From Pseudodesulfovibrio sp. (GTDB lineage: Bacteria > Desulfobacterota > Desulfovibrionia > Desulfovibrionales > Desulfovibrionaceae), in assembly GCA_016744135.1 (NCBI GenBank), contig JADGEX010000002.1, forward strand, positions 953,486 through 1,017,485: a stretch of 64,000 nucleotides of DNA. Reading direction: 5' to 3'. A program made the position numbers and the translations under genes. How positions within the stretch are numbered: the first letter of the stretch is position 1; each line of letters begins with the position of its first letter. Positions 1 through 8,123 of the stretch are shown piece after piece. A model generated the notes under the pieces. That model was given only the letters and a program-made list of their open reading frames with translations, was not told where the DNA came from and did no database searches.

Positions 1-1
1 G

Positions 2-133
2 GGGATGAGACTGCGGAGTATCTCGGCGGCAGTGGATACCAATGTCGTTGAAAAGCCAAACCGTGTCGGTGTTGATGCCGGCAAGGGCAAAGGCCCGGGC
101 AAGGGACAAGGCGGAGGAATGAACAATGGTTAA
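2..133 (+). CDS. RND efflux periplasmic adaptor (HlyD family), C-terminal end only
   Basis: Partial gene entering from the left edge; about 43 codons are visible, ending in TAA at 131-133. The visible tail is rich in Gly, Lys and Pro and ends in GGGMNNG, a low-complexity C terminus often seen on membrane-fusion (adaptor) proteins. It overlaps the start of the RND permease by 8 bp, the usual adaptor-permease coupling. The adaptor would link the inner-membrane pump to an outer-membrane channel. The assignment rests on context, because no adaptor domain lies inside the window. Confidence 0.55.
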   Translation, partial: GMRLRSISAAVDTNVVEKPNRVGVDAGKGKGPGKGQGGGMNNG

Positions 134-3100
134 CAATGTTCAGAAACATAAGGGTCCTATCGGTTGGATGGCGAGGAATTCGGTTGCCGCCAATCTGCTT
201 ATGGTGGTGCTTCTTGTCGGTGGTCTCGTGTTCGGTTTGCAGATGAAGCAGGAAGTCTTCCCCGAGTTCTCCTTGGATACGGTTTCGGTGAGTGTCTCGT
301 ACCCTGGAGCAAGTCCTGAAGAGGTAGAGCAGGGAGTCATACTGGCTGTGGAAGAAGCCGTGCAGGGGCTGGAAGGCGTGAAGGAAGTGACGTCAACGGC
401 ATCTGAAGGTGCTGGCAATGTTGTTGTCGAGGCACTTGATGGAACAAATTTGCAAACGCTCGCTCAGGATATCAAGACTGAAGTGGATAGAATCTCTTCT
501 TTTCCTGAAGAAGCCGAGGACCCAGTGATTGCCGAAGCCTCTATGAAACGGCAAGTTCTCACTGTGATGGTTTATGGCGATCAGGACGATACCGTTCTGC
601 GAAGCCTGGCAGAAGAGTTGCGGACGACATTAATCACTGACCCCGGAGTGACTCAGGTTGATCTGAATGAGGTTAGCGATCTTCAGATTTCTATCGAAGT
701 GTCGCAGGAAAAATTGCGCGCTCACAACTTGACGCTCACCGAAGTGGCCAGCCGTCTGCGTGAAGCCTCTGTGGATATGCCGGGAGGAGGCATCAAAGCC
801 GGTTCTGGGGAAATTCTTGTGCGCATGAAAGAGCGGCGTGATTATGGACAGGATTTTGCTCGGACGCCCATTGTCACAGGGAGCGATGGTACACAGGTTT
901 TATTGGAGGACATTGGTACGGTTGTCGATGGATTTGCCGATAATGATATTATCACGACATATAATGGTCAGCCTGCCGTTCGCCTAGATGTCTATCGGGT
1001 GGGAGATCAAACTCCTATTTCCGTCTCCGAGGCCGTACACAATGGCGTAGAGGCGTTTTCGACTCGGCTACCCGGTAATGTTTCCTTGAAAATTCTCGAT
1101 GATAGTTCGGAAGTATTCAGTCAGCGTATAGATTTGCTTTTGAAGAATGGATACATGGGGCTGGGTTTGGTCTTTGTTTTTCTTGCTTTGTTTCTTGAAA
1201 GGCGACTCGCTTTTTGGGTCGCTATGGGTATTCCCATTTCCTTTTTCGGATGTTTTTTGATTCTGCCGTTTTTTGACATCAGTATTAATATGATCACCAT
1301 GTTCGCTTTTCTTATTTCACTTGGAATTGTGGTCGATGACGCTATCGTGGTCGGTGAGAATGTATTTACCATGCGGCAGCAGGGGATGCCACCGCTTAAA
1401 GCCGCCATTGAGGGGGCCCGTCGCATAGCCATGCCGGTGACTTTTAGCGTATTGACGAACATTGTAGCTTTCATGCCTTTATTGTTTTTACCCGGGATTA
1501 TGGGCAAGATATATTGGTCTATCCCCATTGTAGTCATTAGTGTTTTTGTTGTTTCCTTGGTTGAAAGTCTGTTTGTCTTGCCCGCGCATCTTGGTCATTT
1601 GAGAGATGGGCATCGCAGTCGTATCATGCGGTGGATTGATAGGTATCAGCAGCGAATTGCAGATGGGCTCCTTCGATTTATTAATAGGATATATAGGCCC
1701 ATTCTCGACGTTTGTGTGCAGTGGCGCTATTTGACCATGGCTGTGGGCGTTGGTTTGCTCGTTTTGACGGGTGCATATGTCGCCAGTGGCAGGCTTGGGT
1801 TTACACTTATGCCCAAAGTGGAATCCGATTATGCTTTCGTGACTGCTGAGTTGCCGTATGGATCTTCGGCAGCCAAGTCAGAGGTTGTTCGAGACCGCCT
1901 CATTGCCGCCGCTCGTGTGGTGGCGGACAATAACGGTGGTGGTAGCTTGGTCGAGGGCATGGATTCCAAAATTGGTGGTGCCGGGCGTGATATTTCAGGC
2001 AGTCATGTTGTTAAGCTGAAAGTCTATTTAACCGCTGCGGACGTGCGTCCCATTTCTACGGATGAATTCGTGGAGCAATGGCGCAAGGAAACCGGAGAAA
2101 TAGTCGGTTTGGAGGCCATTTCTTTTGAATCTGATCGTGGCGGGCCTGGGTCGGGGAGCTCGTTGGAATTTGAATTGAGTCATTCGGATGTCACCGTGCT
2201 TGAGTCTGCCGCCGCAGAACTCGCGGCGGGATTGTCCTACTACCCGCGGGTTAAGGATGTTGATGACGGTTTTTCACCGGGCAAGGAACAACTCGACTTT
2301 ACACTCACTCCCACAGGAAAAAGCCTTGGCTTGACCGCTCAGGGGGTGGCTGATCAGGTGCGCGCTGCCTATTATGGTGTGGAAGTTTTGCGTCAGCAAC
2401 GTGGTCGCAACGAAATTAAGGTTGTTGTTCGTCGCCCTGAAAGCGAACGTATTTCCGAGTTTGATTTTGAAGAGCTGATGATTATGGCGTCCTCAGGCAG
2501 TGAAATTCTGTTGCGGGAAGCGGTGAATATTGAACGAGGTCGAGCGTATACGGTTATTAAACGCCGTGATGGCCGCCGGGTTTTGTCGGTATCTGCGGAC
2601 GTGAGTCCTCGTAATCAGTCTACGCAGGTTATGAATAGCGTATTTAAAGAAATCATTCCTGACCTCAAGGCTAAATATCCGGGCTTGTCCTGTGTAATGG
2701 ATGGCAAACAAGCAGATATGACCGAGTCCACTGAGAGTTTGATGGTGGGGCTGCTTATGGCCATGCTGTGCATCTATGCTTTGCTGGCGATCCCCTTCAA
2801 GAGTTATGTACAGCCATTAATTATAATGATTTGTATTCCCTTCGGGGCGGTCGGTGCCGTTTTTGGTCATGTGATCATGGGGTATTCCATCAGTCTGATG
2901 AGCCTGCTCGGTATCGTGGCTTTGTCTGGTGTGGTAGTTAATGATTCGTTGGTTTTTATTGACTATGCCAACCGTATGCGTAGTGACGGACAGTGTGCCC
3001 ATGATGCTGTGATGTCAGCCGGAACAGCTCGTTTTAGAGCTATTCTGTTGACTACATTGACCACTTTTGGCGGTTTGGCCCCCATGATTCTTGAAACGTC

Positions 3101-3287
3101 AAGACAGGCTCGGTTCCTTATTCCCATGGCATTGTCGTTGGGTTTTGGTATTTTGTTTGCCACAGGGATTACTCTGATTCTTGTTCCGTCCATGTATATG
3201 ATTCTGGAAGACTTCAAGCAGAAGCTTTCCCGATTTTTCTCCCGGCGGGAGGCAGAACGTCTGGATTCTGTAGAAGATGGTATCTGA
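126..3287 (+). CDS. RND-family efflux permease (AcrB/MdtB class)
   Basis: A 1053-residue inner-membrane proton/substrate antiporter of hydrophobe/amphiphile efflux type, with the usual family length. The first transmembrane helix is at about residues 18-40. It is followed by porter-domain sequence with the PGASPEEVE motif, a block of helices at about 335-490, a second porter domain, and a second helix block at about 865-1020. The TM4 segment GIVVDDAIVV holds the paired Asp residues of the proton relay. The start ATG at 126 lies inside the upstream adaptor gene. The substrate cannot be read from sequence. A strong terminator follows, so the adaptor-permease pair forms the 3' end of an operon. 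Confidence 0.92.
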   Translation: MVNNVQKHKGPIGWMARNSVAANLLMVVLLVGGLVFGLQMKQEVFPEFSLDTVSVSVSYPGASPEEVEQGVILAVEEAVQGLEGVKEVTSTASEGAGNVVVEALDGTNLQTLAQDIKTEVDRISSFPEEAEDPVIAEASMKRQVLTVMVYGDQDDTVLRSLAEELRTTLITDPGVTQVDLNEVSDLQISIEVSQEKLRAHNLTLTEVASRLREASVDMPGGGIKAGSGEILVRMKERRDYGQDFARTPIVTGSDGTQVLLEDIGTVVDGFADNDIITTYNGQPAVRLDVYRVGDQTPISVSEAVHNGVEAFSTRLPGNVSLKILDDSSEVFSQRIDLLLKNGYMGLGLVFVFLALFLERRLAFWVAMGIPISFFGCFLILPFFDISINMITMFAFLISLGIVVDDAIVVGENVFTMRQQGMPPLKAAIEGARRIAMPVTFSVLTNIVAFMPLLFLPGIMGKIYWSIPIVVISVFVVSLVESLFVLPAHLGHLRDGHRSRIMRWIDRYQQRIADGLLRFINRIYRPILDVCVQWRYLTMAVGVGLLVLTGAYVASGRLGFTLMPKVESDYAFVTAELPYGSSAAKSEVVRDRLIAAARVVADNNGGGSLVEGMDSKIGGAGRDISGSHVVKLKVYLTAADVRPISTDEFVEQWRKETGEIVGLEAISFESDRGGPGSGSSLEFELSHSDVTVLESAAAELAAGLSYYPRVKDVDDGFSPGKEQLDFTLTPTGKSLGLTAQGVADQVRAAYYGVEVLRQQRGRNEIKVVVRRPESERISEFDFEELMIMASSGSEILLREAVNIERGRAYTVIKRRDGRRVLSVSADVSPRNQSTQVMNSVFKEIIPDLKAKYPGLSCVMDGKQADMTESTESLMVGLLMAMLCIYALLAIPFKSYVQPLIIMICIPFGAVGAVFGHVIMGYSISLMSLLGIVALSGVVVNDSLVFIDYANRMRSDGQCAHDAVMSAGTARFRAILLTTLTTFGGLAPMILETSRQARFLIPMALSLGFGILFATGITLILVPSMYMILEDFKQKLSRFFSRREAERLDSVEDGI

Positions 3288-3320
3288 TGGCGTTTGATGT
3301 GTTGAAAGATTGATTCCACA

Positions 3321-3358
3321 AAAAAAGGATTCCAAATGGATATTTGGAATCCTTTTTT
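3321..3358 (+). terminator. Rho-independent terminator after the RND permease
   Basis: A perfect 16-bp inverted repeat (arms 3321-3336 and 3343-3358) around a 6-nt loop. The stem starts in an A-run and ends in a T-run, so it could work on either strand. It lies 33 bp downstream of the permease stop. Confidence 0.9.
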
Positions 3359-3458
3359 TGTGCCTGGGAAGCGATTTCGAGATGATGTCCGCTATGAGGA
3401 GCGTTTTGTGTTTAATAATGTTTTTGTCATGGTTGTGTGTGACGCCTAAAGTGGCCTC

Positions 3459-3501
3459 ACTTCGTTGGACCACTTATCGGCGAATTTAAGGTGGACAGTT
3501 T
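3459..3501 (+). repeat. Inverted repeat, left copy (IS3-type end relic)
   Basis: This 43-nt stretch matches the reverse complement of 12898-12940 at 36 of 43 positions without gaps. The shared cores are GTTGGACCACT and TTTAAGGTGGACAGTTT. The right copy abuts the 3' end of an IS3-type transposase relic. By orientation, this copy sits where the left end of such an element would be. The Fur-regulated iron island lies between the two copies. Confidence 0.75.
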
Positions 3502-3520
3502 AGCTTGACAATTTGACGAA

Positions 3521-3539
3521 ATTGATTTTCATTATCAAT
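3521..3539. promoter_or_regulatory. Fur box upstream of the AraC-TonB receptor fusion
   Basis: Contains TGATTTT-C-ATTATCA (3523-3537), a 7-1-7 near-palindrome close to the Fur consensus TGATAATnATTATCA. It lies about 150 bp upstream of the fusion gene. This suggests iron-responsive repression, as expected for a siderophore regulator or receptor gene. Confidence 0.7.
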
Positions 3540-3686
3540 CTTTTCGAGGGAAGGAGTTTGTATTGTCTCGGTTCACTAGGATAACATTTCGAGTAAAATA
3601 CACTGGCCTCCCCCTCACTTTCGGAGAGGATGCGTGCATATGATGTGCATGAAGTCTTTCCTTCAAGCCAAAGTACGGGAAATGAA

Positions 3687-5813
3687 ATGAATCGATCCGC
3701 TTCAATACACAGTCAAAATAAATTTACAATTTCCTTTTCACACGACATGGAGCAGGAGCTGGAAAAATCCCTGCTATTTGATGATGCGGGTAATTCTGTC
3801 GGCGATGCGAATACGATAAAAGTAGCTACTGTCAGGCCGGGTTTCCATATGCTTGTCGCACGAACCGAGCCTAACTATATGCCCTCCTACGAGTTTGATC
3901 TTCGGAATATGCCTCTTACTTTTTCTTTTTGTTTGAGTGGAAATCTGGAAATCAATTTCATTCAGGGTCGGGGAAAACGGACCGCTCAACTCGTTAACGA
4001 ACGCGGTGTCAATGCACTTATGTGCATGGAACGATCAAAAGGCTACAGTCATTATTGTTCTGAAGACCGTATAAATGCAGTGACACTCCTTTTGCGTCGA
4101 GAAATTGTGGAAGAGTATCTGGCACAGGAAATGGGTACGATTCCAGATGACTGCCGCAAGATTTTGCGGGGTCAAGATTCGCCAATCTCTTTGTCTATGA
4201 CGTCGAGAATGTATCAGGTAGCAGCCGAACCCTTTGCTCATCGTTATGAAGGGGGGATGGGGCCCGAATTTGACGGCTCTTTGAGAATATCCGGTTCTGC
4301 CAGTGGGCCGTTGGTGTCTGAAAAATTGTTTGGCGGTTTGGCCATGATGGTCAAAAAACGGGGCGGCTACATCGAAAATCTTTACTCCGACGACCGCTAC
4401 AATGACGAGACCTTGTCCGGGGCACGTGGTTCCTTGGTCTGGACCCCTGTTGACAGTTTGAAAATGACTGCCGGGTTGGCCTATACTGATGTGGATGCCA
4501 AAGGTGCAGCCATTCTCCTCCCTATGAATGAGGCCGCAGCGGCTCGTTTGGGACAGAGTTATGGAGAATGGGAAACGGACATAAACGACGAAGGGTTTAA
4601 CTGTGTTCAAAATTTAGCACCGAACCTTAAAATTGATTATGATGCAGGCATGGCCGACATCGTATCCGTGAGTACCTATAGAAAGTCGAAACAGGATTTT
4701 GAGTACGATTTTGACCTCACAAATATTGCTGCCCTTATCGGGGTGAACGAAGCAACGAGTGAATCCTGGAGCCAGGAATTACGAGTGCAATCAAAGGATT
4801 ATAATAACTCCCGTTTTCAATGGATGGCGGGATATTATCATAGTGCTTTCACTCGCAATCAGGCGATTGGTGTAGGTGCTTCGGGTGCTGCCATCCCCAT
4901 CATGTTGGACGGTGAGCTTCGCGGGTATGGCGACGCTTTGTTTGCACAAGGTACATTCCGGATGCTTGATAAGAAGTTAGGAGTCACATTGGGCGGTCGT
5001 CAAGAGTGGACCAACAGGCAGGTGCACGATGCTACTGGAGTGTTCTACCCAGACGCTGAGATGAATGATTCTCAGTTTTTACCTAGGTTAGCTGTGGATT
5101 ATCGTTTTACGCCCGAGATCATGGCTTATGCCAGTATAGCTCAAGGATGGCGTAGTGGTGGTTTTAATCATTTAAACACCGCACCAGGGAAGCTGCGTTT
5201 TAAAAAAGAGACTTGTTGGACGTATGAATTGGGAGCAAAGACTCGGTTTCTCGAAGACCGTTTGACATTTAACACTTCAGTATATCATTCCGTGTATTCT
5301 GACTATCAGGATAGGCTTCGTACCGGAATGATGGCCTTTTATCTGGGGAATGCCAAAAAAGTTGAGATGACCGGTATGGAAATAGATATGGAAGCTCTGT
5401 TGACCGACAATCTTCAACTTCTTGCTTCTTTGGGATATGTGCATGCCGAGTATACGGACTACAAGGACGCCATAAATAATTATAGTGGCAACACAGCAGT
5501 CATGGTGCCGGATTTTGATATGAACGTGGCCTTGAAATATACGTTCTTGGATCATTACTATGTTCGCCCGGAAGTGCAGGGAGTGGGTAAGATCTATTGG
5601 GACCGCCTGAATACTAAAAGTCAAGACCCGTATTGCCTGCTAAACATGCGGGTTGGCTACGCCAAGGACGAGTGGGAGGTTTACGCTTTTGGTGAAAATC
5701 TTACCAATGAGTATAAATTTACCGACGCCGTTGACTTTTTTGCGGACGGGAATTGGTATGGTAACCCTATTACCCCCATGCGTTTTGGTTTAGGTGTCAA
5801 CTTTAACATATAA
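3687..5813 (+). CDS. In-frame fusion: AraC-type sensor domain joined to a TonB-dependent receptor barrel
   Basis: A 708-residue open frame, starting at the second in-frame ATG (3687), where the AraC-like sequence begins. Residues 1 to about 190 resemble the N-terminal sensor region of PchR-like AraC regulators that control siderophore receptors. From about residue 195 (near nt 4240) to the end the sequence is a TonB-dependent receptor: SGPL after the plug boundary, alternating strands, IAQGWRSGGFNH, GENLTNEY and a terminal GLGVNFNI strand. The AraC DNA-binding domain is absent. So are the receptor's signal peptide, TonB box and plug domain. The simplest reading is a deletion that joined two neighbouring iron genes in frame. 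The product could not be exported normally and is probably non-functional, although the frame is still open. A Fur box lies upstream and the remains of an iron-uptake cluster lie downstream. Confidence 0.8.
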   Translation: MNRSASIHSQNKFTISFSHDMEQELEKSLLFDDAGNSVGDANTIKVATVRPGFHMLVARTEPNYMPSYEFDLRNMPLTFSFCLSGNLEINFIQGRGKRTAQLVNERGVNALMCMERSKGYSHYCSEDRINAVTLLLRREIVEEYLAQEMGTIPDDCRKILRGQDSPISLSMTSRMYQVAAEPFAHRYEGGMGPEFDGSLRISGSASGPLVSEKLFGGLAMMVKKRGGYIENLYSDDRYNDETLSGARGSLVWTPVDSLKMTAGLAYTDVDAKGAAILLPMNEAAAARLGQSYGEWETDINDEGFNCVQNLAPNLKIDYDAGMADIVSVSTYRKSKQDFEYDFDLTNIAALIGVNEATSESWSQELRVQSKDYNNSRFQWMAGYYHSAFTRNQAIGVGASGAAIPIMLDGELRGYGDALFAQGTFRMLDKKLGVTLGGRQEWTNRQVHDATGVFYPDAEMNDSQFLPRLAVDYRFTPEIMAYASIAQGWRSGGFNHLNTAPGKLRFKKETCWTYELGAKTRFLEDRLTFNTSVYHSVYSDYQDRLRTGMMAFYLGNAKKVEMTGMEIDMEALLTDNLQLLASLGYVHAEYTDYKDAINNYSGNTAVMVPDFDMNVALKYTFLDHYYVRPEVQGVGKIYWDRLNTKSQDPYCLLNMRVGYAKDEWEVYAFGENLTNEYKFTDAVDFFADGNWYGNPITPMRFGLGVNFNI

Positions 5814-5885
5814 CGAAACACGAGCGGGCTCGGAATAGCTGAGTGTGCTGTATAACTTCTCGTAGCTTTTTTTTATAATGATGAT

Positions 5886-5904
5886 GATTATGACTGTCAT
5901 TATC
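5886..5904. promoter_or_regulatory. Fur box upstream of the DUF4198 gene
   Basis: GATTATGACTGTCATTATC matches the classical 19-bp Fur consensus at 15 of 19 positions. It is 43 bp upstream of the DUF4198 start, where it could cover a promoter. Confidence 0.8.
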
Positions 5905-5947
5905 TTCAATAATAGTACTGTAAAAACTAATAACAATTGGAGTTAAT

Positions 5948-6831
5948 ATGAAACGTATCCTGTTTTCTCTCAGTTGCTTCATGCTGTGTTCGGCAGTGAA
6001 TGCCAATGCACATTCGGTCTGGATCAATAATTTCTTTTCCGATGCCCATTTCCCGCCTCATACCATGGTTTCCATTGGGTGTGGACATACCGTGCCCATG
6101 GACGACATTCCGAATTCTCCCAATGGAAGCATCCTTCTCGACCGGTTTGAGGTGGTTGGTTTTGATCTGAAGACCGTCCAGTTACAAAAACCTTCTCCCG
6201 AGGAAAGCAAGGCCACGCTCACCAAGGCTGATTTTGACGTGTATCCCGGTGATCTCGTCGTGCAAAAAAATGTCTTGAAGAAGGATAGCAAGCAGGGCGT
6301 CTACTAGTTGAGCGCTGTTTCTAAGCCGACCTTTTATACTCAGTACATCGATAAGAAGGGGCGGCAGCGTCTTGCACTCAAGTTCCACGATCAGGTTAAG
6401 GACATCGACAAAGTGCTTATGGCCGTCAAGTTTCAGGTTTTTGCCAAATCGTACATGACTCTTGGCAAGTGGACTCAGCCTGCAGCACTTGGTCATGGTC
6501 TTGAAATTATTCCGCTGACCGATTTGAGCGACGTGCGTGTTGGCGATCTGATTAAGTTCGAGTTTTTTTCAACGGCAAGCCAGTTACTTGTTCTGCCAAG
6601 GGCGTAAACTACATTACGGCTCACAGCTCGTGCTTTGGCCAGAGCGAAGGGTTTTCTTTGATGTCCAACGTGATCGAAGGCAAGGCCCAGTTCCGCGTTC
6701 AGGGTTCTGGACAGTGGCAGATGGGTATCAATACCAAGGAAGATGTGACCAAGAACGGTCCTATGAAAGCCCTCTATGGCAAAGTAAATCAGGTTTACAA
6801 CGCCGCAAGCCTGACTTTCATTGTTGAGTAG
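5948..6831 (+). pseudogene. DUF4198-family periplasmic protein, broken by an in-frame TAG and a frameshift
   Basis: Starts at ATG 5948 behind GGAG, with a clear signal peptide (residues 1-22, ending NANAHS). The mature start HSVWINNFF is typical of DUF4198 proteins, which are periplasmic and often encoded next to TonB-dependent receptors in metal-uptake loci. The frame stops at TAG 6305-6307. Homology-like sequence continues in the same frame (SKPTFYTQYIDKKG) to a run of seven T at 6563-6569. It then continues one frame over (FNGKPVTCSAKGVNY onward) to TAG 6829-6831. Restoring both sites gives about 295 residues. Either lesion could be a sequencing error, but two of them next to a deleted receptor favour a decaying gene. 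Confidence 0.75.
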
Positions 6832-7260
6832 CATCTCTTCCTCTCACAGTCGGGGGCCTCTTGCCTCCGGCTTTATTTGGGAACTGAAGATAAGGCGATT
6901 TTGGGGGCATGTTGAAATTGTTCGGCCGGGACATAATGGTCTTGGTGGGCGATACCATTCATTTCATCAATCACAGTCAGTGGAATTCGAGGGTGCGGCA
7001 ACTACACGGAGAGCAATCGGAGAACTTGTCTTTTTGTGAGGAGCGTTGCTTATGACGACCATGGTTCTACGTTGCATTTTTTCGCCTGTCTTGTTTCCGT
7101 GGTGAAGATATTTGTGTGCATGAGCTTCGTGGTTGGTTCATATTTGTTTGTCGCACTGATCATTGATTTTTTTGGCTCGTTCGAAGCCCATTGGGAAGGA
7201 AGAACAAGCGTGAGTTTGGAGGCTTTACAGTCTGGGAATTTAGGTGTAGATGCATTGAAG
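6832..7260. other. Stretch without a convincing gene
   Basis: Between the broken DUF4198 gene and the TonB2 operon I find no credible complete gene. A short frame from 6909 reads MVLVGDTIHFINHSQW after an upstream Met and stops near 7053. It faintly recalls the entry of cupredoxin-like domains (VGDT.xFxN) but lacks the later metal ligands. Another frame at 7036-7287 gives 83 residues with one hydrophobic segment and no recognised domain. Degraded coding sequence is my best guess. Confidence 0.35.
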
Positions 7261-7283
7261 TTGAAAATCATATTCATTTTCAA
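7261..7283. promoter_or_regulatory. Fur box (overlapping units) upstream of the TonB2 operon
   Basis: An inverted repeat TTGAAAAT / ATTTTCAA separated by 7 nt. It can be read as two overlapping 7-1-7 Fur units (TGAAAAT-C-ATATTCA and TCATATT-C-ATTTTCA). It lies about 85 bp upstream of the first gene of the TonB2-type operon and suggests iron repression of the whole operon. Confidence 0.65.
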
Positions 7284-7367
7284 TTAATAAAAATAGTAGC
7301 CATGCAAATTTATTTAATCGTTAAAAAAAGAGCAATTGGCTGTTCGTGTGCAGCTATGAGGTGAAAT

Positions 7368-8123
7368 ATGTTGAGAAGGATGGTGTTTTCGACAGTGGCA
7401 TTGCTCGCATTGCCCGTTTGGGCCATGAGCGCCGTCACACCGGAAGAGGTTCAGTCGAATCTTGCCAAAGCGGTGGCGGTCGAAGCGAAGGCGCAGGCGT
7501 CTTATGGCAAGTGGACGGATGCCAAGGCTGGGATAGCTGATGATATTCGCGATATGAAAGCCATGGACGAATGGCTTGAGTTTCAGTCCAACAAGTATTT
7601 GAAGTATATTGAAAAACAGAAGTCCGTGATTGCTGAACTCGAACGGCGCAAAGAAGAGGCGCAGTTGATTCGCATGCGACTCGAGCCGTTTCTTGCAGAC
7701 ATTGTCGACGCTCTTGAGGATTTTGTTGAGGCTGACCTGCCGTTTTTGTCGGAAGAACGGAAGAAGCGAATTTCCTTTCTTCGGGCCTCACTTGATGATT
7801 ATCGGTTGAGTTTGAGTGAAAAGTTGCGTCAGGTTTTCGAGGCTTTGCTTATCGAGACAGAGTACGGGCGGAATGTTGCCACCACGACACGTGAATTGGA
7901 TTTGAATGGTTCTCCTACTCAGGTATCCGTGTTTCGTCTTGGGCGGACAGCCTTGTTTTACCAAGCTGCTGACGGCTCAGCCGCCGGTATTTGGGATAAG
8001 TCCTCCGCATCATGGGTATCTCTTGATCATGAATATGTTCGTACCTTGCGTCGTGCACGGGACATGGCGGAACGAAAACGTTCTGTTGAATTGCTCGAAC
8101 TGCCTATAGGAGTCATGCGATGA
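7368..8123 (+). CDS. DUF3450 protein of the TonB2/TtpC system
   Basis: A 251-residue exported protein: signal peptide at residues 1-21 (hydrophobic run then AMSA), a long charged coiled-coil region (about 25-110), and a C-terminal part with FRLGRTALFYQAADG, the hallmark of DUF3450. In Vibrio-type TonB2 clusters this family is encoded directly upstream of TtpC. The start ATG 7368 follows GAGGTG. The stop overlaps the ttpC start (ATGA, 8120-8123), so the genes are translationally coupled. Its exact role is unknown; a periplasmic partner of the energising complex is the usual inference. Confidence 0.85.
   Translation: MLRRMVFSTVALLALPVWAMSAVTPEEVQSNLAKAVAVEAKAQASYGKWTDAKAGIADDIRDMKAMDEWLEFQSNKYLKYIEKQKSVIAELERRKEEAQLIRMRLEPFLADIVDALEDFVEADLPFLSEERKKRISFLRASLDDYRLSLSEKLRQVFEALLIETEYGRNVATTTRELDLNGSPTQVSVFRLGRTALFYQAADGSAAGIWDKSSASWVSLDHEYVRTLRRARDMAERKRSVELLELPIGVMR

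Noticed and set aside
1121-1537. 138-codon open frame on the minus strand inside the first RND permease
   Set aside because: It is opposite a well-conserved membrane domain; the low-complexity Ile/Met/Lys product reflects the antisense of hydrophobic codons.
6305-6307. In-frame TAG read as pyrrolysine in the DUF4198 gene
   Set aside because: A frameshift follows in the same gene and the family is not known to use pyrrolysine, so decay or sequencing error is simpler.
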